From DATJLQ01 sp035509415 (GTDB lineage: Bacteria; Pseudomonadota; Alphaproteobacteria; JACZXZ01), in contig DATJLQ010000174.1 in assembly GCA_035509415.1 (NCBI GenBank), positions 1-17,082 of the forward strand: 17,082 nt of DNA, given 5' to 3'. This document shows positions 1 to 7,141 of the stretch, one piece after another. Positions within the stretch are counted from its first letter, which is position 1, and every line of letters starts with the position of its first letter. A program made the translations under genes and the position numbers. The notes beneath the pieces were generated by a model that saw only the letters and a list, made by a program, of their open reading frames with translations, was not told where the DNA came from and searched no databases.

Positions 1-1
1 G

Positions 2-430
2 GGCGAGCTGGTCGCGCGTTTCCTGGTCGAGCGGCCGGGCCTGAAGGCGATCGCGCTTGGCGCCAACACGGCGTCGCTCACCGCCTGGAGCAACGATTAC
101 GATTACCCGAGCGCCTATGCGCGCGAGGTCGAGGCCTATGGTGAGCCGGGCGGCGTCGTCTGGGGCATCAGCACCAGCGGCAATTCGAACAACGTGATCG
201 GCGCCCTCGAGCGCGGGCGCGCGCTCGGCATGTTCACGATCGCCATGACCGGTGCCGGCGGCGGCAAGCTCGCCCCGCTCGCGGACGTTTTGCTCGACGT
301 GCCCTCGCGCGCGACGCCACGCATCCAAGAGGTGCATATCTGCCTCTATCATTTCATCTGCCAGGAGGTCGAGGCGCGCGTGGCGGCAGCACTCGTCAAG
401 GCCCGCGCCGGGGAAAAGGTGCGGCCGTGA
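2..430 (+). CDS. gmhA: Phosphoheptose isomerase GmhA-like SIS protein (5' end missing)
   Basis: This is the C-terminal ~142 residues of a SIS-domain protein; the start lies left of the window. The visible part has the phosphosugar-binding segment GISTSGNSNNVI (about residues 59-70 of the fragment), an upstream ALGANTASLTAWSNDY stretch and the closing HICLYHFICQEVE segment, all characteristic of GmhA/DiaA proteins. GmhA converts sedoheptulose 7-phosphate to D-glycero-D-manno-heptose 7-phosphate in the cytoplasm, the first step towards ADP- or GDP-heptose. The stop overlaps the start of the next gene by 4 bases (GTGA), so the two are translationally coupled. The GmhB-type phosphatase nearby supports a heptose role over the DnaA-binding DiaA alternative. 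The family is clear; the exact substrate is inferred. Confidence 0.85.
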   Translation, partial: GELVARFLVERPGLKAIALGANTASLTAWSNDYDYPSAYAREVEAYGEPGGVVWGISTSGNSNNVIGALERGRALGMFTIAMTGAGGGKLAPLADVLLDVPSRATPRIQEVHICLYHFICQEVEARVAAALVKARAGEKVRP

Positions 431-1419
431 GCGCGGGTGCGCGGCTTCCCTTCGCGCTTGCGGGGAAGCGCGTGTATGTGGCGGGCCATGGCGGCATGGT
501 GGGCTCCGCACTCCTGCGACGGCTAGCGTCGGAGGGCTGCGAGGTGCTTACGGTCGAGCGGCGCACGCTCGATCTCCGGCGCCAAGCCGAGGTCGAGGCG
601 TGGCTCGGCGCCGAGCGCCCGCAGGTCGCGATCGTCGCCGCGGCTTTGGCCGGCGGCATTAACGCGAACGCGACCCGGCCCGCGGAATTTCTCTACGACA
701 ATCTCGCGATCGAGACGAACCTGATCCAGGGCGCCTACAAGGCCGGCGTCGAGAAGCTCCTCTTCCTGGGCTCGACCTGCATCTATCCGCGCCTCGCGCC
801 CCAGCCGATCAAAGAGGAATCCATGCTGACCGGGCCGCTCGAGCCCACCAACGAATGGTACGCGATCGCCAAGATCGCCGGCATCAAGCTGTGCGACGCC
901 TATCGGCGCCAATACGGGGCCGATTTCATCTCGGCGCAGCCGACCAACCTCTACGGGCCGAACGACAGCTACGACCTCCTCAACAGCCACGCGATCTCGG
1001 CCCTCACGCGCCGCATCCACGAGGCCAAGGAAGCGAATGCGCCCGAGGTCGCCATCTGGGGCACCGGGAAGCCGCTGCGCGAGTTCCTCCATGTCGACGA
1101 TCTCGCCGACGCGCTCGTGTTCCTTCTCAAGAACTATTCGGCCGAGGGCCACGTCAATGTCGGCTCGGGCGAGGAGCTGAGCATCGCCGAGCTCGCGCGC
1201 GCGATCGCGGACGCGGTCGGCTATCGCGGGCGCCTCGCCTTCGACGCGTCCAAGCCCGACGGCACGCCGCGGAAGCTCAGCGACACTTCGAAGCTCGACG
1301 CGCTCGGCTGGCGCGCGCGCATCAAGCTCAAGGACGGCTTCGCGTCCACCTATCGCTGGTATCTCGAGTACGTCGCCGGACAAAAGCTCGACCGCGCGAA
1401 CGCGGCGGTCGGCACCTAG
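427..1419 (+). CDS. fcl: GDP-L-fucose synthase-like NAD(P)-dependent epimerase/reductase
   Basis: This is a 330-residue extended short-chain dehydrogenase with a GTG start overlapping the gmhA-like stop. It has the Rossmann glycine motif GHGGMVG (residues 20-26), the GSTCIYP segment with catalytic Ser116 and Cys118, the YxxxK pair Tyr145/Lys149, the family motif QPTNLYGPND (171-180) and His188. This matches GDP-fucose synthases (Fcl/WcaG), which epimerise and reduce GDP-4-keto-6-deoxymannose. Length is normal for the family. No GDP-mannose 4,6-dehydratase is visible. Because the gene is coupled to a heptose isomerase, it could instead act on a GDP-4-keto-6-deoxy-heptose, as Fcl-like reductases do in some capsule pathways; that is inference. 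Its TAG stop overlaps the convergent gmhB stop. Confidence 0.85.
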   Translation: MSAGARLPFALAGKRVYVAGHGGMVGSALLRRLASEGCEVLTVERRTLDLRRQAEVEAWLGAERPQVAIVAAALAGGINANATRPAEFLYDNLAIETNLIQGAYKAGVEKLLFLGSTCIYPRLAPQPIKEESMLTGPLEPTNEWYAIAKIAGIKLCDAYRRQYGADFISAQPTNLYGPNDSYDLLNSHAISALTRRIHEAKEANAPEVAIWGTGKPLREFLHVDDLADALVFLLKNYSAEGHVNVGSGEELSIAELARAIADAVGYRGRLAFDASKPDGTPRKLSDTSKLDALGWRARIKLKDGFASTYRWYLEYVAGQKLDRANAAVGT

Positions 1420-2084
1420 CCGCGCGCGAGCTCGGCGACCAGATCGCCCAGGTCCGCGATCGAGCGGGCGAGCCTTAGCTCGAATCCCGGCTTCACGCGC
1501 GCCGTCGCCAGGGTACGCTCCTTCGCCCCGTGCCCCGTCAGCACATGCACCGCCCCCGCGAGCCCCGCGCGCCGCGCCGCTTCGATATCCGCCGCCTTGT
1601 CGCCCACGAGCCAGGAGCGCGCGAGATCGAGGGCGAGATCGCGCGCCGCGCGCGTGAGCATGCCGGGATTGGGCTTGCGCGCCGGGTGGTCGGGATGATC
1701 GTAGGGCGCGGCGCCGCCCGCGACGTGGGGGGTGGCATAGACCGCGTCGAGACGGGCACCCTCGGCCGCGAGCGCCGCAACGAGGGCCGCCTCGACCGCG
1801 GCGAACTCGGCCCAGCCATAAAGGCCGCGCGCGATGCCCGACTGGTTGGTGACGATGACGACGGGAATGCGCGCGCGATTGGCGGCGGCGACGAGCGAAG
1901 CGGCACCCGCGATGAGGCGCATGTCCGCCGCGCGCGCGACATAGTCGCGATCCTCGATCACCACGCCGTCGCGGTCGAGGAAGAGCGCCGCCCCGCCGCG
2001 CGCGGCACCCGGCATGATTTCGCACCAGACGCCCTCGCCGTCGATCGGATAAGCCCCTTCGGGCGGAGGGCCGGGCGGCGCCAT
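1416..2084 (-). CDS. gmhB: GmhB-like D-glycero-D-manno-heptose-1,7-bisphosphate 7-phosphatase (HAD family)
   Basis: This is a 222-residue HAD-superfamily histidinol-phosphatase-like enzyme. HAD motif I is FLDRDG (35-40, nucleophile Asp37), motif II VTNQSG (78-83), motif III Lys137 in RKPNPGM, and motif IV GDKAADIEAA (161-170). GmhB removes the 7-phosphate from heptose 1,7-bisphosphate in the cytoplasm. The loop at 116-136, which in classical GmhB carries the zinc-binding Cys/His set, has no cysteine (YATPHVAGGAAPYDHPDHPA). I chose the ATG at 2084 because it overlaps the upstream dehydrogenase stop (TGATG). This leaves a proline-rich leader of about 30 residues, and an internal Met24 is an alternative start. 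Family assignment is firm; whether the substrate is the alpha- or beta-anomer cannot be read. Confidence 0.85.
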   Translation of the reverse strand: MAPPGPPPEGAYPIDGEGVWCEIMPGAARGGAALFLDRDGVVIEDRDYVARAADMRLIAGAASLVAAANRARIPVVIVTNQSGIARGLYGWAEFAAVEAALVAALAAEGARLDAVYATPHVAGGAAPYDHPDHPARKPNPGMLTRAARDLALDLARSWLVGDKAADIEAARRAGLAGAVHVLTGHGAKERTLATARVKPGFELRLARSIADLGDLVAELARG

Positions 2085-3373
2085 CAAAGCTCCCAGCGCC
2101 GGATGCCCGCGGGCAGCTCGGCCTTGCGCCAGAGGCCCTTCACGTCGGCGACGAGCCCGCCCGGCTTCACGAGACGCGCGAAGTCGGCGATGGCGAGCTT
2201 GCGGTATTCGTCATGCGCGACGGCACCCACGAGCGCGTCGTAGCCCGCGAGCGTCGCAAGCGCCGGTGCGAGATCGAGCCCGTAGATCGCGCGCGCCTCG
2301 GCCGGATCGGCATGGCCGTCATGGACCTCGACCGCGTGGCCCGCCGCGCGCAGCCGCGCCACGAGATCGGCCACCTTGCTGTTGCGCAGATCGGGGATGT
2401 TCTCCTTGAAGGTGAGGCCGAGCACGAGGATACGCGCCGCTGCGACGCCGCGCGCCGCGAGCGCGGCGGCGATGGAATCCGCGACGTAGGCGCTCATGCC
2501 GTCATTGATGCGCCGGCCCGCGAGCACGACCTCGGGATTCTGGCCGAGCGCTTCTGCGAGGTGCGCCAGATAATAGGGATCGACGCCGATGCAGTGGCCG
2601 CCGACGAAGCCCGGAACGAAGGGGAGAAAATTCCATTTCGTGTTCGAGGCCGCGAGCACGTCGTGGATCGAGAGGCCGAGCTTGTTGAAGATCATCGTCA
2701 CTTCGTTGACGAAGGCGATGTTGATGTCGCGTTGGGCGTTCTCGATCACCTTCGCGGCCTCGGCGGTCTTGATGCTCTTGGCGACGAACACGTTGCCGCC
2801 GTTGAGTGCGCCGTAGATCTCGGCGAGCCGGCGCGCGACCTCCGGCGTCTCGCCCGAAACGACCTTGGTGATGCGCTCGACCGTGTGCTCGCGGTCGCCC
2901 GGATTGATGCGCTCGGGCGAATAGCCGAGGAAGAAATCGCGCCCCGCCGAGAGCCCCGACGCGGCCGCGAGCTCGGGCCCGCAAATCTCCTCGGTGACGC
3001 CGGGATAGACCGTGCTTTCCAGCACCACGATGGCGCCCTTCCCCATGACGCGCCCGACCGTGCGGCAGGCGGCGCGCACGGCGTCGAGATCGGGCGCGTT
3101 CCGCTCGGTCACGGGCGTCGGCACGGTGACGATGAAGACGTCCGCGCCCTTGAGCGCCGCCGCGTCGGGTGCGACCACGAGGGCGCTCGCGCCGAGGGTG
3201 GCCGCGTCGACCTCGCCGGTGCGGTCGAAGCCGCGTTTCAGCTCCGCCGTGCGCGCAGCACTCGAATCGTAGCCCACCACGGCGAAATGGCGCGCCAACG
3301 CCACGGCGAGCGGCAGGCCGACATAGCCGAGGCCGATGACGGCGATGCGAGGCGATGGGTTCGTCGATTCCAT
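2084..3373 (-). CDS. tviB: UDP-N-acetylhexosamine 6-dehydrogenase (TviB/WbpO type nucleotide-sugar dehydrogenase)
   Basis: This is a 429-residue member of the UDP-glucose/GDP-mannose dehydrogenase family. The N-terminal NAD domain has GLGYVG (14-19), followed by LKRGFDRTGEV (45-55), typical of the TviB/WbpO/VipA branch, and TVPTPVT (83-89). YSPERINPGDREH (151-163) and Lys207/Asn212 build the active site. The catalytic cysteine is Cys261 in FVGGHCIGVDPYY. The C-terminal UDP-binding domain includes GLTFKENIPDLRNSK (319-333). Enzymes of this branch oxidise C6 of UDP-GlcNAc or UDP-GalNAc to a uronic acid for capsule or O-antigen. The gene overlaps gmhB by one base (TGATG), so the two form an operon, probably read from the promoter candidate at 3445-3473. 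Substrate is assigned by branch similarity only. Confidence 0.88.
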   Translation of the reverse strand: MESTNPSPRIAVIGLGYVGLPLAVALARHFAVVGYDSSAARTAELKRGFDRTGEVDAATLGASALVVAPDAAALKGADVFIVTVPTPVTERNAPDLDAVRAACRTVGRVMGKGAIVVLESTVYPGVTEEICGPELAAASGLSAGRDFFLGYSPERINPGDREHTVERITKVVSGETPEVARRLAEIYGALNGGNVFVAKSIKTAEAAKVIENAQRDINIAFVNEVTMIFNKLGLSIHDVLAASNTKWNFLPFVPGFVGGHCIGVDPYYLAHLAEALGQNPEVVLAGRRINDGMSAYVADSIAAALAARGVAAARILVLGLTFKENIPDLRNSKVADLVARLRAAGHAVEVHDGHADPAEARAIYGLDLAPALATLAGYDALVGAVAHDEYRKLAIADFARLVKPGGLVADVKGLWRKAELPAGIRRWEL

Positions 3374-3444
3374 GGGGCCGGGGTTCCACGCGACGGGCTG
3401 TGCGCCAGCGCCCCTCGGGGATTCCGGGGTGCGGCGGCCCGAGG

Positions 3445-3473
3445 CTCGTAACCCCCGTCCCGGCGATTGTCAA
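3445..3473 (-). promoter_or_regulatory. Sigma70-type promoter candidate for the tviB–gmhB operon
   Basis: On the minus strand a perfect -35 TTGACA (3473-3468) is followed after exactly 17 bases by TACGAG (3450-3445), a weak -10. The -35 lies inside a perfect 11-base palindrome, GATTGTCAATC (3465-3475), a possible operator. The start codon of the dehydrogenase at 3373 is about 70 bases downstream. Confidence 0.45.
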
Positions 3474-3494
3474 TCGAGCACGCGCCGCGGCAGT

Positions 3495-4392
3495 GGGTCG
3501 GTTAGTTCAAACCCTCGTCTTTCGAGACGCAGCCCGCGGCGCGACGCGCCGCATCCTTCGGATCGAAGGGCCGGCCGAAGGCCGCCGGGCTGCTCCTCAA
3601 GATGAGGGTTTGGATCGATGGGGGTTCATCTCATCCTGAGGGCGCCCATAAAGCGCGTCTCGAAGGATGAGGGTTTGGATCGATGGGGTTTCACCTCATC
3701 CTGAGGGCGCCCATAGGGCGCGTCTCGAAGGATGCGGTGAAATCGACCCACTACCGGCGGGTAGGCGGTGGGTCAGTTGGTCCAAACCGTCGTCTTTCGA
3801 GACGCAGCCCGCGGCGTGACGCGCCGCAGCCTTCGGATCGAAGGGCCGGCCGAAGGCCGGCGGGCTGCTCCTCAAGATGACGGTTTGGATCGATGGAGGC
3901 TCGCCTCATCCTGAGGGCGCCCATCGGGCGCGTCTCGAAGGATGAGGTGAGATCGACCCACTACCGGCGGGTAGGCGGTGGGTCAGTTGGTTCAAACCCT
4001 CGTCTTTCGAGACGCAGCCCGCGGCGCGCCGCGCCGCAGCCTTCGGATCGAAGGGCCGGCCAAAGGCCGGCGGGCTGCTCCTCAAGATGAGGGTTTGGAT
4101 CGATGGAGTTTCGCCTCATCCTGAGGGCGCCCATAAGGCGCGTCTCGAAGGATGAGGTGAGATCGACCCACTACCGGCGGGTAGGCGATGGGTCGGTTAG
4201 TTCAAACCCTCGTCTTTCGAGACGCAGCCCGCGGCGCGCCGCGCCGCAGCCTTCGGATCGAAGGGCCGGCCAAAGGCCGGCGGGCTGCTCCTCAAGTTGA
4301 GGGTTTGGATCGATGGGGTTTCACCTCATCCTGAGGGCGCCCATCGGGCGCGTCTCGAAGGATGAGGTGAAATCGACCCACTACCGGCGGGC
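3495..4392. repeat. Tandem array of four ~210-bp palindrome-rich repeat units
   Basis: Four copies start at GGGTCRGTTRGTYC: 3495-3769 (275 bp, enlarged by a 65-bp internal duplication), 3770-3979, 3980-4189 and 4190-4392 (last copy cut short). Copies 2 and 3 are exactly 210 bp and copies differ by only scattered substitutions. Each unit contains a 44-bp imperfect palindrome with CCTCATCCT and AGGATGAGG at its ends (for example 3904-3947), the hairpins CCTTCG-GAT-CGAAGG (4040-4054) and GCCGGCC-AAA-GGCCGGC (4055-4071), and GCGGCGCGCCGC (4021-4032). The palindromic sequence is of the REP/interspersed type widespread in alphaproteobacteria. Because 210 is a multiple of 3, identical 65-codon open frames recur in every copy; I treat these as non-coding. 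Confidence 0.93.
3601..3730. repeat. 65-bp tandem duplication inside the first repeat unit
   Basis: Bases 3601-3665 and 3666-3730 are near-identical 65-bp copies. Each starts GATGAGGGTTTGGATCGATG and ends GCGTCTCGAAG. Both junctions carry GATGAGG or a close variant, so the duplication probably arose by slippage or recombination between the GATGAGG ends of the two palindromes in the unit. Confidence 0.9.
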
Positions 4393-4701
4393 CCGGCCGT
4401 GACGCAACTTGAAATTCCAGAAGCGGTCTACCCAACGTCATCGCCGGGCCCTCGGGGCCGGCCACAGGCCGGCCCGCGGACAAGCTTCATGGCCCAGCGA
4501 TCGACGTCGTTTGCCCGCCAAGGCATGGATGGCCCGACCAAGTTCGGCCATGCCAAATCCGCCACTCGGCGCTGCATTATGACCGCCGCGGTTTCTCGTT
4601 CGACCGTGCATCGGCCCTGCCGCTCCCGCCGCTTGCTCCGGCGCGGCCTTCGAAGGCATAAAGGGGTGCCACGCAACACGACCCCGACAATCCAGGCCGC
4701 C
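4393..4701. other. Intergenic stretch with decayed palindromic repeats, no gene seen
   Basis: This stretch joins the repeat array to the EI24-like gene. It contains a GC-rich inverted-repeat block around 4446-4478 (GGGCCCTCGGGGCCGGCC followed by AGGCCGGCCC) and, at 4528-4553, ATGGCCCGACCAAGTTCGGCCAT, an imperfect copy of the ATGGCCGG…CCGGCCAT type of interspersed palindrome. The open frame continuing upstream from the EI24-like gene has no family resemblance here and I do not annotate it. A weak promoter candidate, TTGCTC (4633-4638) – 18 bp – CATAAA (4657-4662), lies 40 bases before the next start codon. Confidence 0.5.
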
Positions 4702-5373
4702 ATGTATCGAGCCCTCGGACGCGCCCTCGCCCAACTCTTCGTGCCGCCGATCCGCGGCACGCTGGTCCTGTGCCTGATCGCGTCGATCGCGCTTTTGGTC
4801 GTGCTGTGCGCGCTCGTGTGGCTGCTGCTTTACGCGCTGCCGTTCCACCTCGTTTGGCTGCATTGGACCGTCGAGGTGTTGGGCGGGTTCGCGGTCGTCG
4901 GCCTCGCCTGGGTGCTGTTCCCGGGCATCGCGGGAATCGTGGTCGGTCTGTTCCTCGAGCGGGTCGCGCGCGCCGTCGAGGCGCGTTACTACCCGGGGCT
5001 CGCGGCGCCGCGCGCGCAATCGGCGGGCGAGCTCGTCGCGGGCGCGTTGCGCTTCGCGGGCGCGAGCATCGTGCTCAACTTGCTCGCGCTGCCGATCTAT
5101 CTGTTCGTTCCCGCGCTCAACCTCGTGGTGTTCCTGCTGTTGAACGGCTATCTTTTGAGCCGGGAATATTTCGAGCTGGTGGCGCTACGGCGCGCGGCAC
5201 CCGACGCGGTGCGGCGGCTGCGCGCCGCCCATTCCGCCGAGATGATGCTCATGGGCGCCTTGTTCGCGTTTTTCCTGACCGTGCCGGTCGTGAACCTGAT
5301 CGCGCCCGTGCTCGCGACCGCGGCGATGGTGCATCTCTATCAGGGCTACGCGGCCCGGACGGCGGCGTCATGA
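4702..5373 (+). CDS. EI24/CysZ-like integral membrane protein
   Basis: This is a 223-residue inner-membrane protein. Long hydrophobic segments lie at about 20-46, 58-85, 121-148 and 181-212. The conserved EI24-family signatures are NGYLLSREYFELVALRR (148-164) and a C-terminal PVVNLIAPVLATAAMVHLY (195-213). Some family members (CysZ) mediate sulfate uptake, but most alphaproteobacterial copies have no tested role, and no sulfur genes are nearby. I chose the ATG at 4702 because the frame upstream is unlike membrane protein and overlaps decayed repeats; there is no strong ribosome-binding site. The stop overlaps the next start (ATGA), giving a two-gene operon with the lipoprotein. Confidence 0.8.
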   Translation: MYRALGRALAQLFVPPIRGTLVLCLIASIALLVVLCALVWLLLYALPFHLVWLHWTVEVLGGFAVVGLAWVLFPGIAGIVVGLFLERVARAVEARYYPGLAAPRAQSAGELVAGALRFAGASIVLNLLALPIYLFVPALNLVVFLLLNGYLLSREYFELVALRRAAPDAVRRLRAAHSAEMMLMGALFAFFLTVPVVNLIAPVLATAAMVHLYQGYAARTAAS

Positions 5374-5786
5374 TCGCGAGCCGGTCTTTGCGTTGGAAGC
5401 TGTCGCTCTTGGCGCCGGCGTGCTTCGCGCTTGCCTGCTGCACGACGAAGGAAGCGCAGCCGGTTGCGAGCGCTCCCAACGCCGAAAGCCCGGCACTCGC
5501 GTCGCTGCCGCCGGCACCCGCACCCGGACAAGCGCCGCCGCTCGCGCGCCTCGATGGGCTCACGGCCGAGCAGTTGCGCGCAGCACTCGGCGCGCCCACC
5601 CTTCTGCGCACCGACGGGCCGGCCCAGCTGTGGCAATATGCCGGCACCGGCTGCGTGCTCCATGTGTTCCTCGATCGCTCGAGCGGCGCCTTGCGCGTCG
5701 AGCATGCCGACACGCGGATCGACGATCCCTCGGCCGGGAGCCCGCCCACCTGCGTGCCCTGGAAGGGCTCCGCGCCCGCGTCCTGA
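5370..5786 (+). CDS. Small putative lipoprotein with a possible BamE/SmpA-like fold
   Basis: This is a 138-residue protein coupled to the EI24-like gene by an ATGA overlap. The N-terminus has a positively charged start (MIASRSLRWK), a hydrophobic core and a lipobox-like ALACC around residue 21, so export and lipidation are likely. A Pro/Ala-rich linker (about 30-57) leads to a compact domain beginning LDGLTAEQLRAALGAP and continuing LWQYAGTGCVLHVFLD. That pattern of 'L-x-G-P … W-x-Y … C-x-L' resembles SmpA/BamE-type envelope domains. The lipoprotein call is well supported; the fold is an inference from pattern, and the function is unknown. It is convergent with efeB, 29 bases away. Confidence 0.75.
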   Translation: MIASRSLRWKLSLLAPACFALACCTTKEAQPVASAPNAESPALASLPPAPAPGQAPPLARLDGLTAEQLRAALGAPTLLRTDGPAQLWQYAGTGCVLHVFLDRSSGALRVEHADTRIDDPSAGSPPTCVPWKGSAPAS

Positions 5787-5798
5787 CGCGCAGCGTCA
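5784..5798. terminator. Short hairpin between convergent lipoprotein and efeB genes
   Basis: TGACGC-GCA-GCGTCA is a perfect 6-bp stem with a 3-base loop that begins at the lipoprotein stop codon. It sits between convergent genes, where a bidirectional terminator would be expected, but it has no T-run on either side. Confidence 0.3.
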
Positions 5799-5815
5799 AG
5801 CGCATACGGTAAAGG

Positions 5816-7141
5816 TCAGGCGCTCTCGATCAAGCCTTGGCCGATATAGCGCCCGGGGGCGACGCCGCCCGGGCAAGCGAAGATGCCGCCGCCCACGTGG
5901 GTCGTGAACTGGTTCAGCATGTCGAGCTTCGACATGCGCTCGAAAATCTTGATGAAGCCGGTGCGCGGATCCTTCTGATAGCAGAGGAACAGAAGGCCCG
6001 CGTCGTATTCCATGCCCTGGCGCCAGGGCGGCCAGCGCTCGGCGGTGAAGTCGACGCCGTCATTGTAGGAGTAGCCGCGGCGCAGGATCTCGGCGCCGCC
6101 GTTCGTCGCCGGAGCCGCGAGGCGCACATGGGCGCTGTCCGGGATCACGGGATTGCCGTCCTTGTCGGTGCGCTCGAGGTCGAGCGCGTCGCGCTCGTGC
6201 GTCATGCCGAGGGGGGCGCCCGAATATTTGTGGCGGCCCATGGTCTGTTCCTGGAAATCGACGTCGGTGCGGTCCCAATGCTCGAGTGCCATGCGAATGC
6301 GGCGCGCGACGAGATAGCTTCCGCCGCGCATCCAATCGGGCCCTTCCGCGCCCACCCACACCGCCTTCTCGAGCGACGCGGGCTGCTGGGTTCCGTCCTT
6401 GAAGCCCATGAGGTTGCGCGGCGTGTCCGACTTCCGCGCGCCCGGGAGAAAGCCCGACTGGGCCCAACGCATCTCGGCGGCGCCATAGGCGATGCGCACG
6501 AGCTCGCGCACCGCGTGGAACGCGACCTGGGGATCGTCGGCGCAGGCCTGGATCGAAAGGTCGCCGCCGGTGCGGGTTACCACGAGCTGGTCGCCGTTGA
6601 AGCGCGGCAGATCGACGAGGGCCGCCGGGCGCAAATGCGCGAGCCCGTAGCGGTCCTTGCCGTCCTTCTGAAACAGGCCGGGGCCGAAGCCGAAGGTGAG
6701 CGTGAGACGCGCGGGCGAGAGGCCGAGGGCCGTGCCGTCGTCGGGTGCGGCGATTTTCGTGTCGCTGCCCATGGGCCGCGCGGTCTCGCCCTTGGTCATG
6801 CGCGCGGCGGCCTCGGTCCAGATTTTGAGCGTGGCGACGAGCTCGTCGCGCTTCGCGGCCGCGAGGTCGAGGGCGGTGAAATAGGTATGGGTCTGCTGGG
6901 GCGTCGAAATGCCCGCCTGATGCGCGCCGTAGAAAGGCTCGGACGCGCGCATCGACGTTGCGTGGGCGTCGCCGGTCCCAGCGCGCGCGGCGGCGGCGCC
7001 GAGACCCGCGCCGCCGAGACCCGCACCCGCCAGCGCCGCGACGCCGCCCGCGGCCTTGAGGAAGCCGCGTCGCGACGGGCAAGCGCCCGCCGTCTCGCCG
7101 CGCGGCCCGTCCGCGGGGAGCTTCCGATCGCCGGCGCTCAT
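5816..7141 (-). CDS. efeB: Tat-exported DyP-type peroxidase / deferrochelatase EfeB
   Basis: This is a 441-residue haem peroxidase of the EfeB branch of DyP enzymes. The twin-arginine motif SRRGFLK (23-29) precedes an Ala/Gly-rich hydrophobic stretch (about 30-53), so the folded protein is exported to the periplasm. DyP landmarks are GFKDG (246-250, distal Asp249), His338 in SAHVRLA as the likely proximal haem ligand, and RRGYSYNDG (354-362) with the distal Arg. EfeB family members work with EfeU and EfeO in ferrous or haem iron acquisition; neither is present here. The ATG at 7141 overlaps the stop of the secreted propeller gene (ATGA), so the two are coupled and probably share the Fur-box promoter near 8350. 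The family call is very secure. Confidence 0.93.
   Translation of the reverse strand: MSAGDRKLPADGPRGETAGACPSRRGFLKAAGGVAALAGAGLGGAGLGAAAARAGTGDAHATSMRASEPFYGAHQAGISTPQQTHTYFTALDLAAAKRDELVATLKIWTEAAARMTKGETARPMGSDTKIAAPDDGTALGLSPARLTLTFGFGPGLFQKDGKDRYGLAHLRPAALVDLPRFNGDQLVVTRTGGDLSIQACADDPQVAFHAVRELVRIAYGAAEMRWAQSGFLPGARKSDTPRNLMGFKDGTQQPASLEKAVWVGAEGPDWMRGGSYLVARRIRMALEHWDRTDVDFQEQTMGRHKYSGAPLGMTHERDALDLERTDKDGNPVIPDSAHVRLAAPATNGGAEILRRGYSYNDGVDFTAERWPPWRQGMEYDAGLLFLCYQKDPRTGFIKIFERMSKLDMLNQFTTHVGGGIFACPGGVAPGRYIGQGLIESA

Noticed and set aside
3683..4300. Three near-identical 65-codon open frames spaced 210 bases apart
   Set aside because: They are produced by the 210-bp repeat, whose length is a multiple of 3. 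They run through hairpins, have Arg/Ser/Pro-rich low-complexity translations and no ribosome-binding sites.
3495..4392. CRISPR array
   Set aside because: The repeats are 210 bp and contiguous, with no unique spacers and no cas genes nearby.
4399..4701. N-terminal extension of the EI24-like protein
   Set aside because: The region is Arg-rich, overlaps decayed repeats and is unlike the family; the membrane protein begins naturally at 4702.
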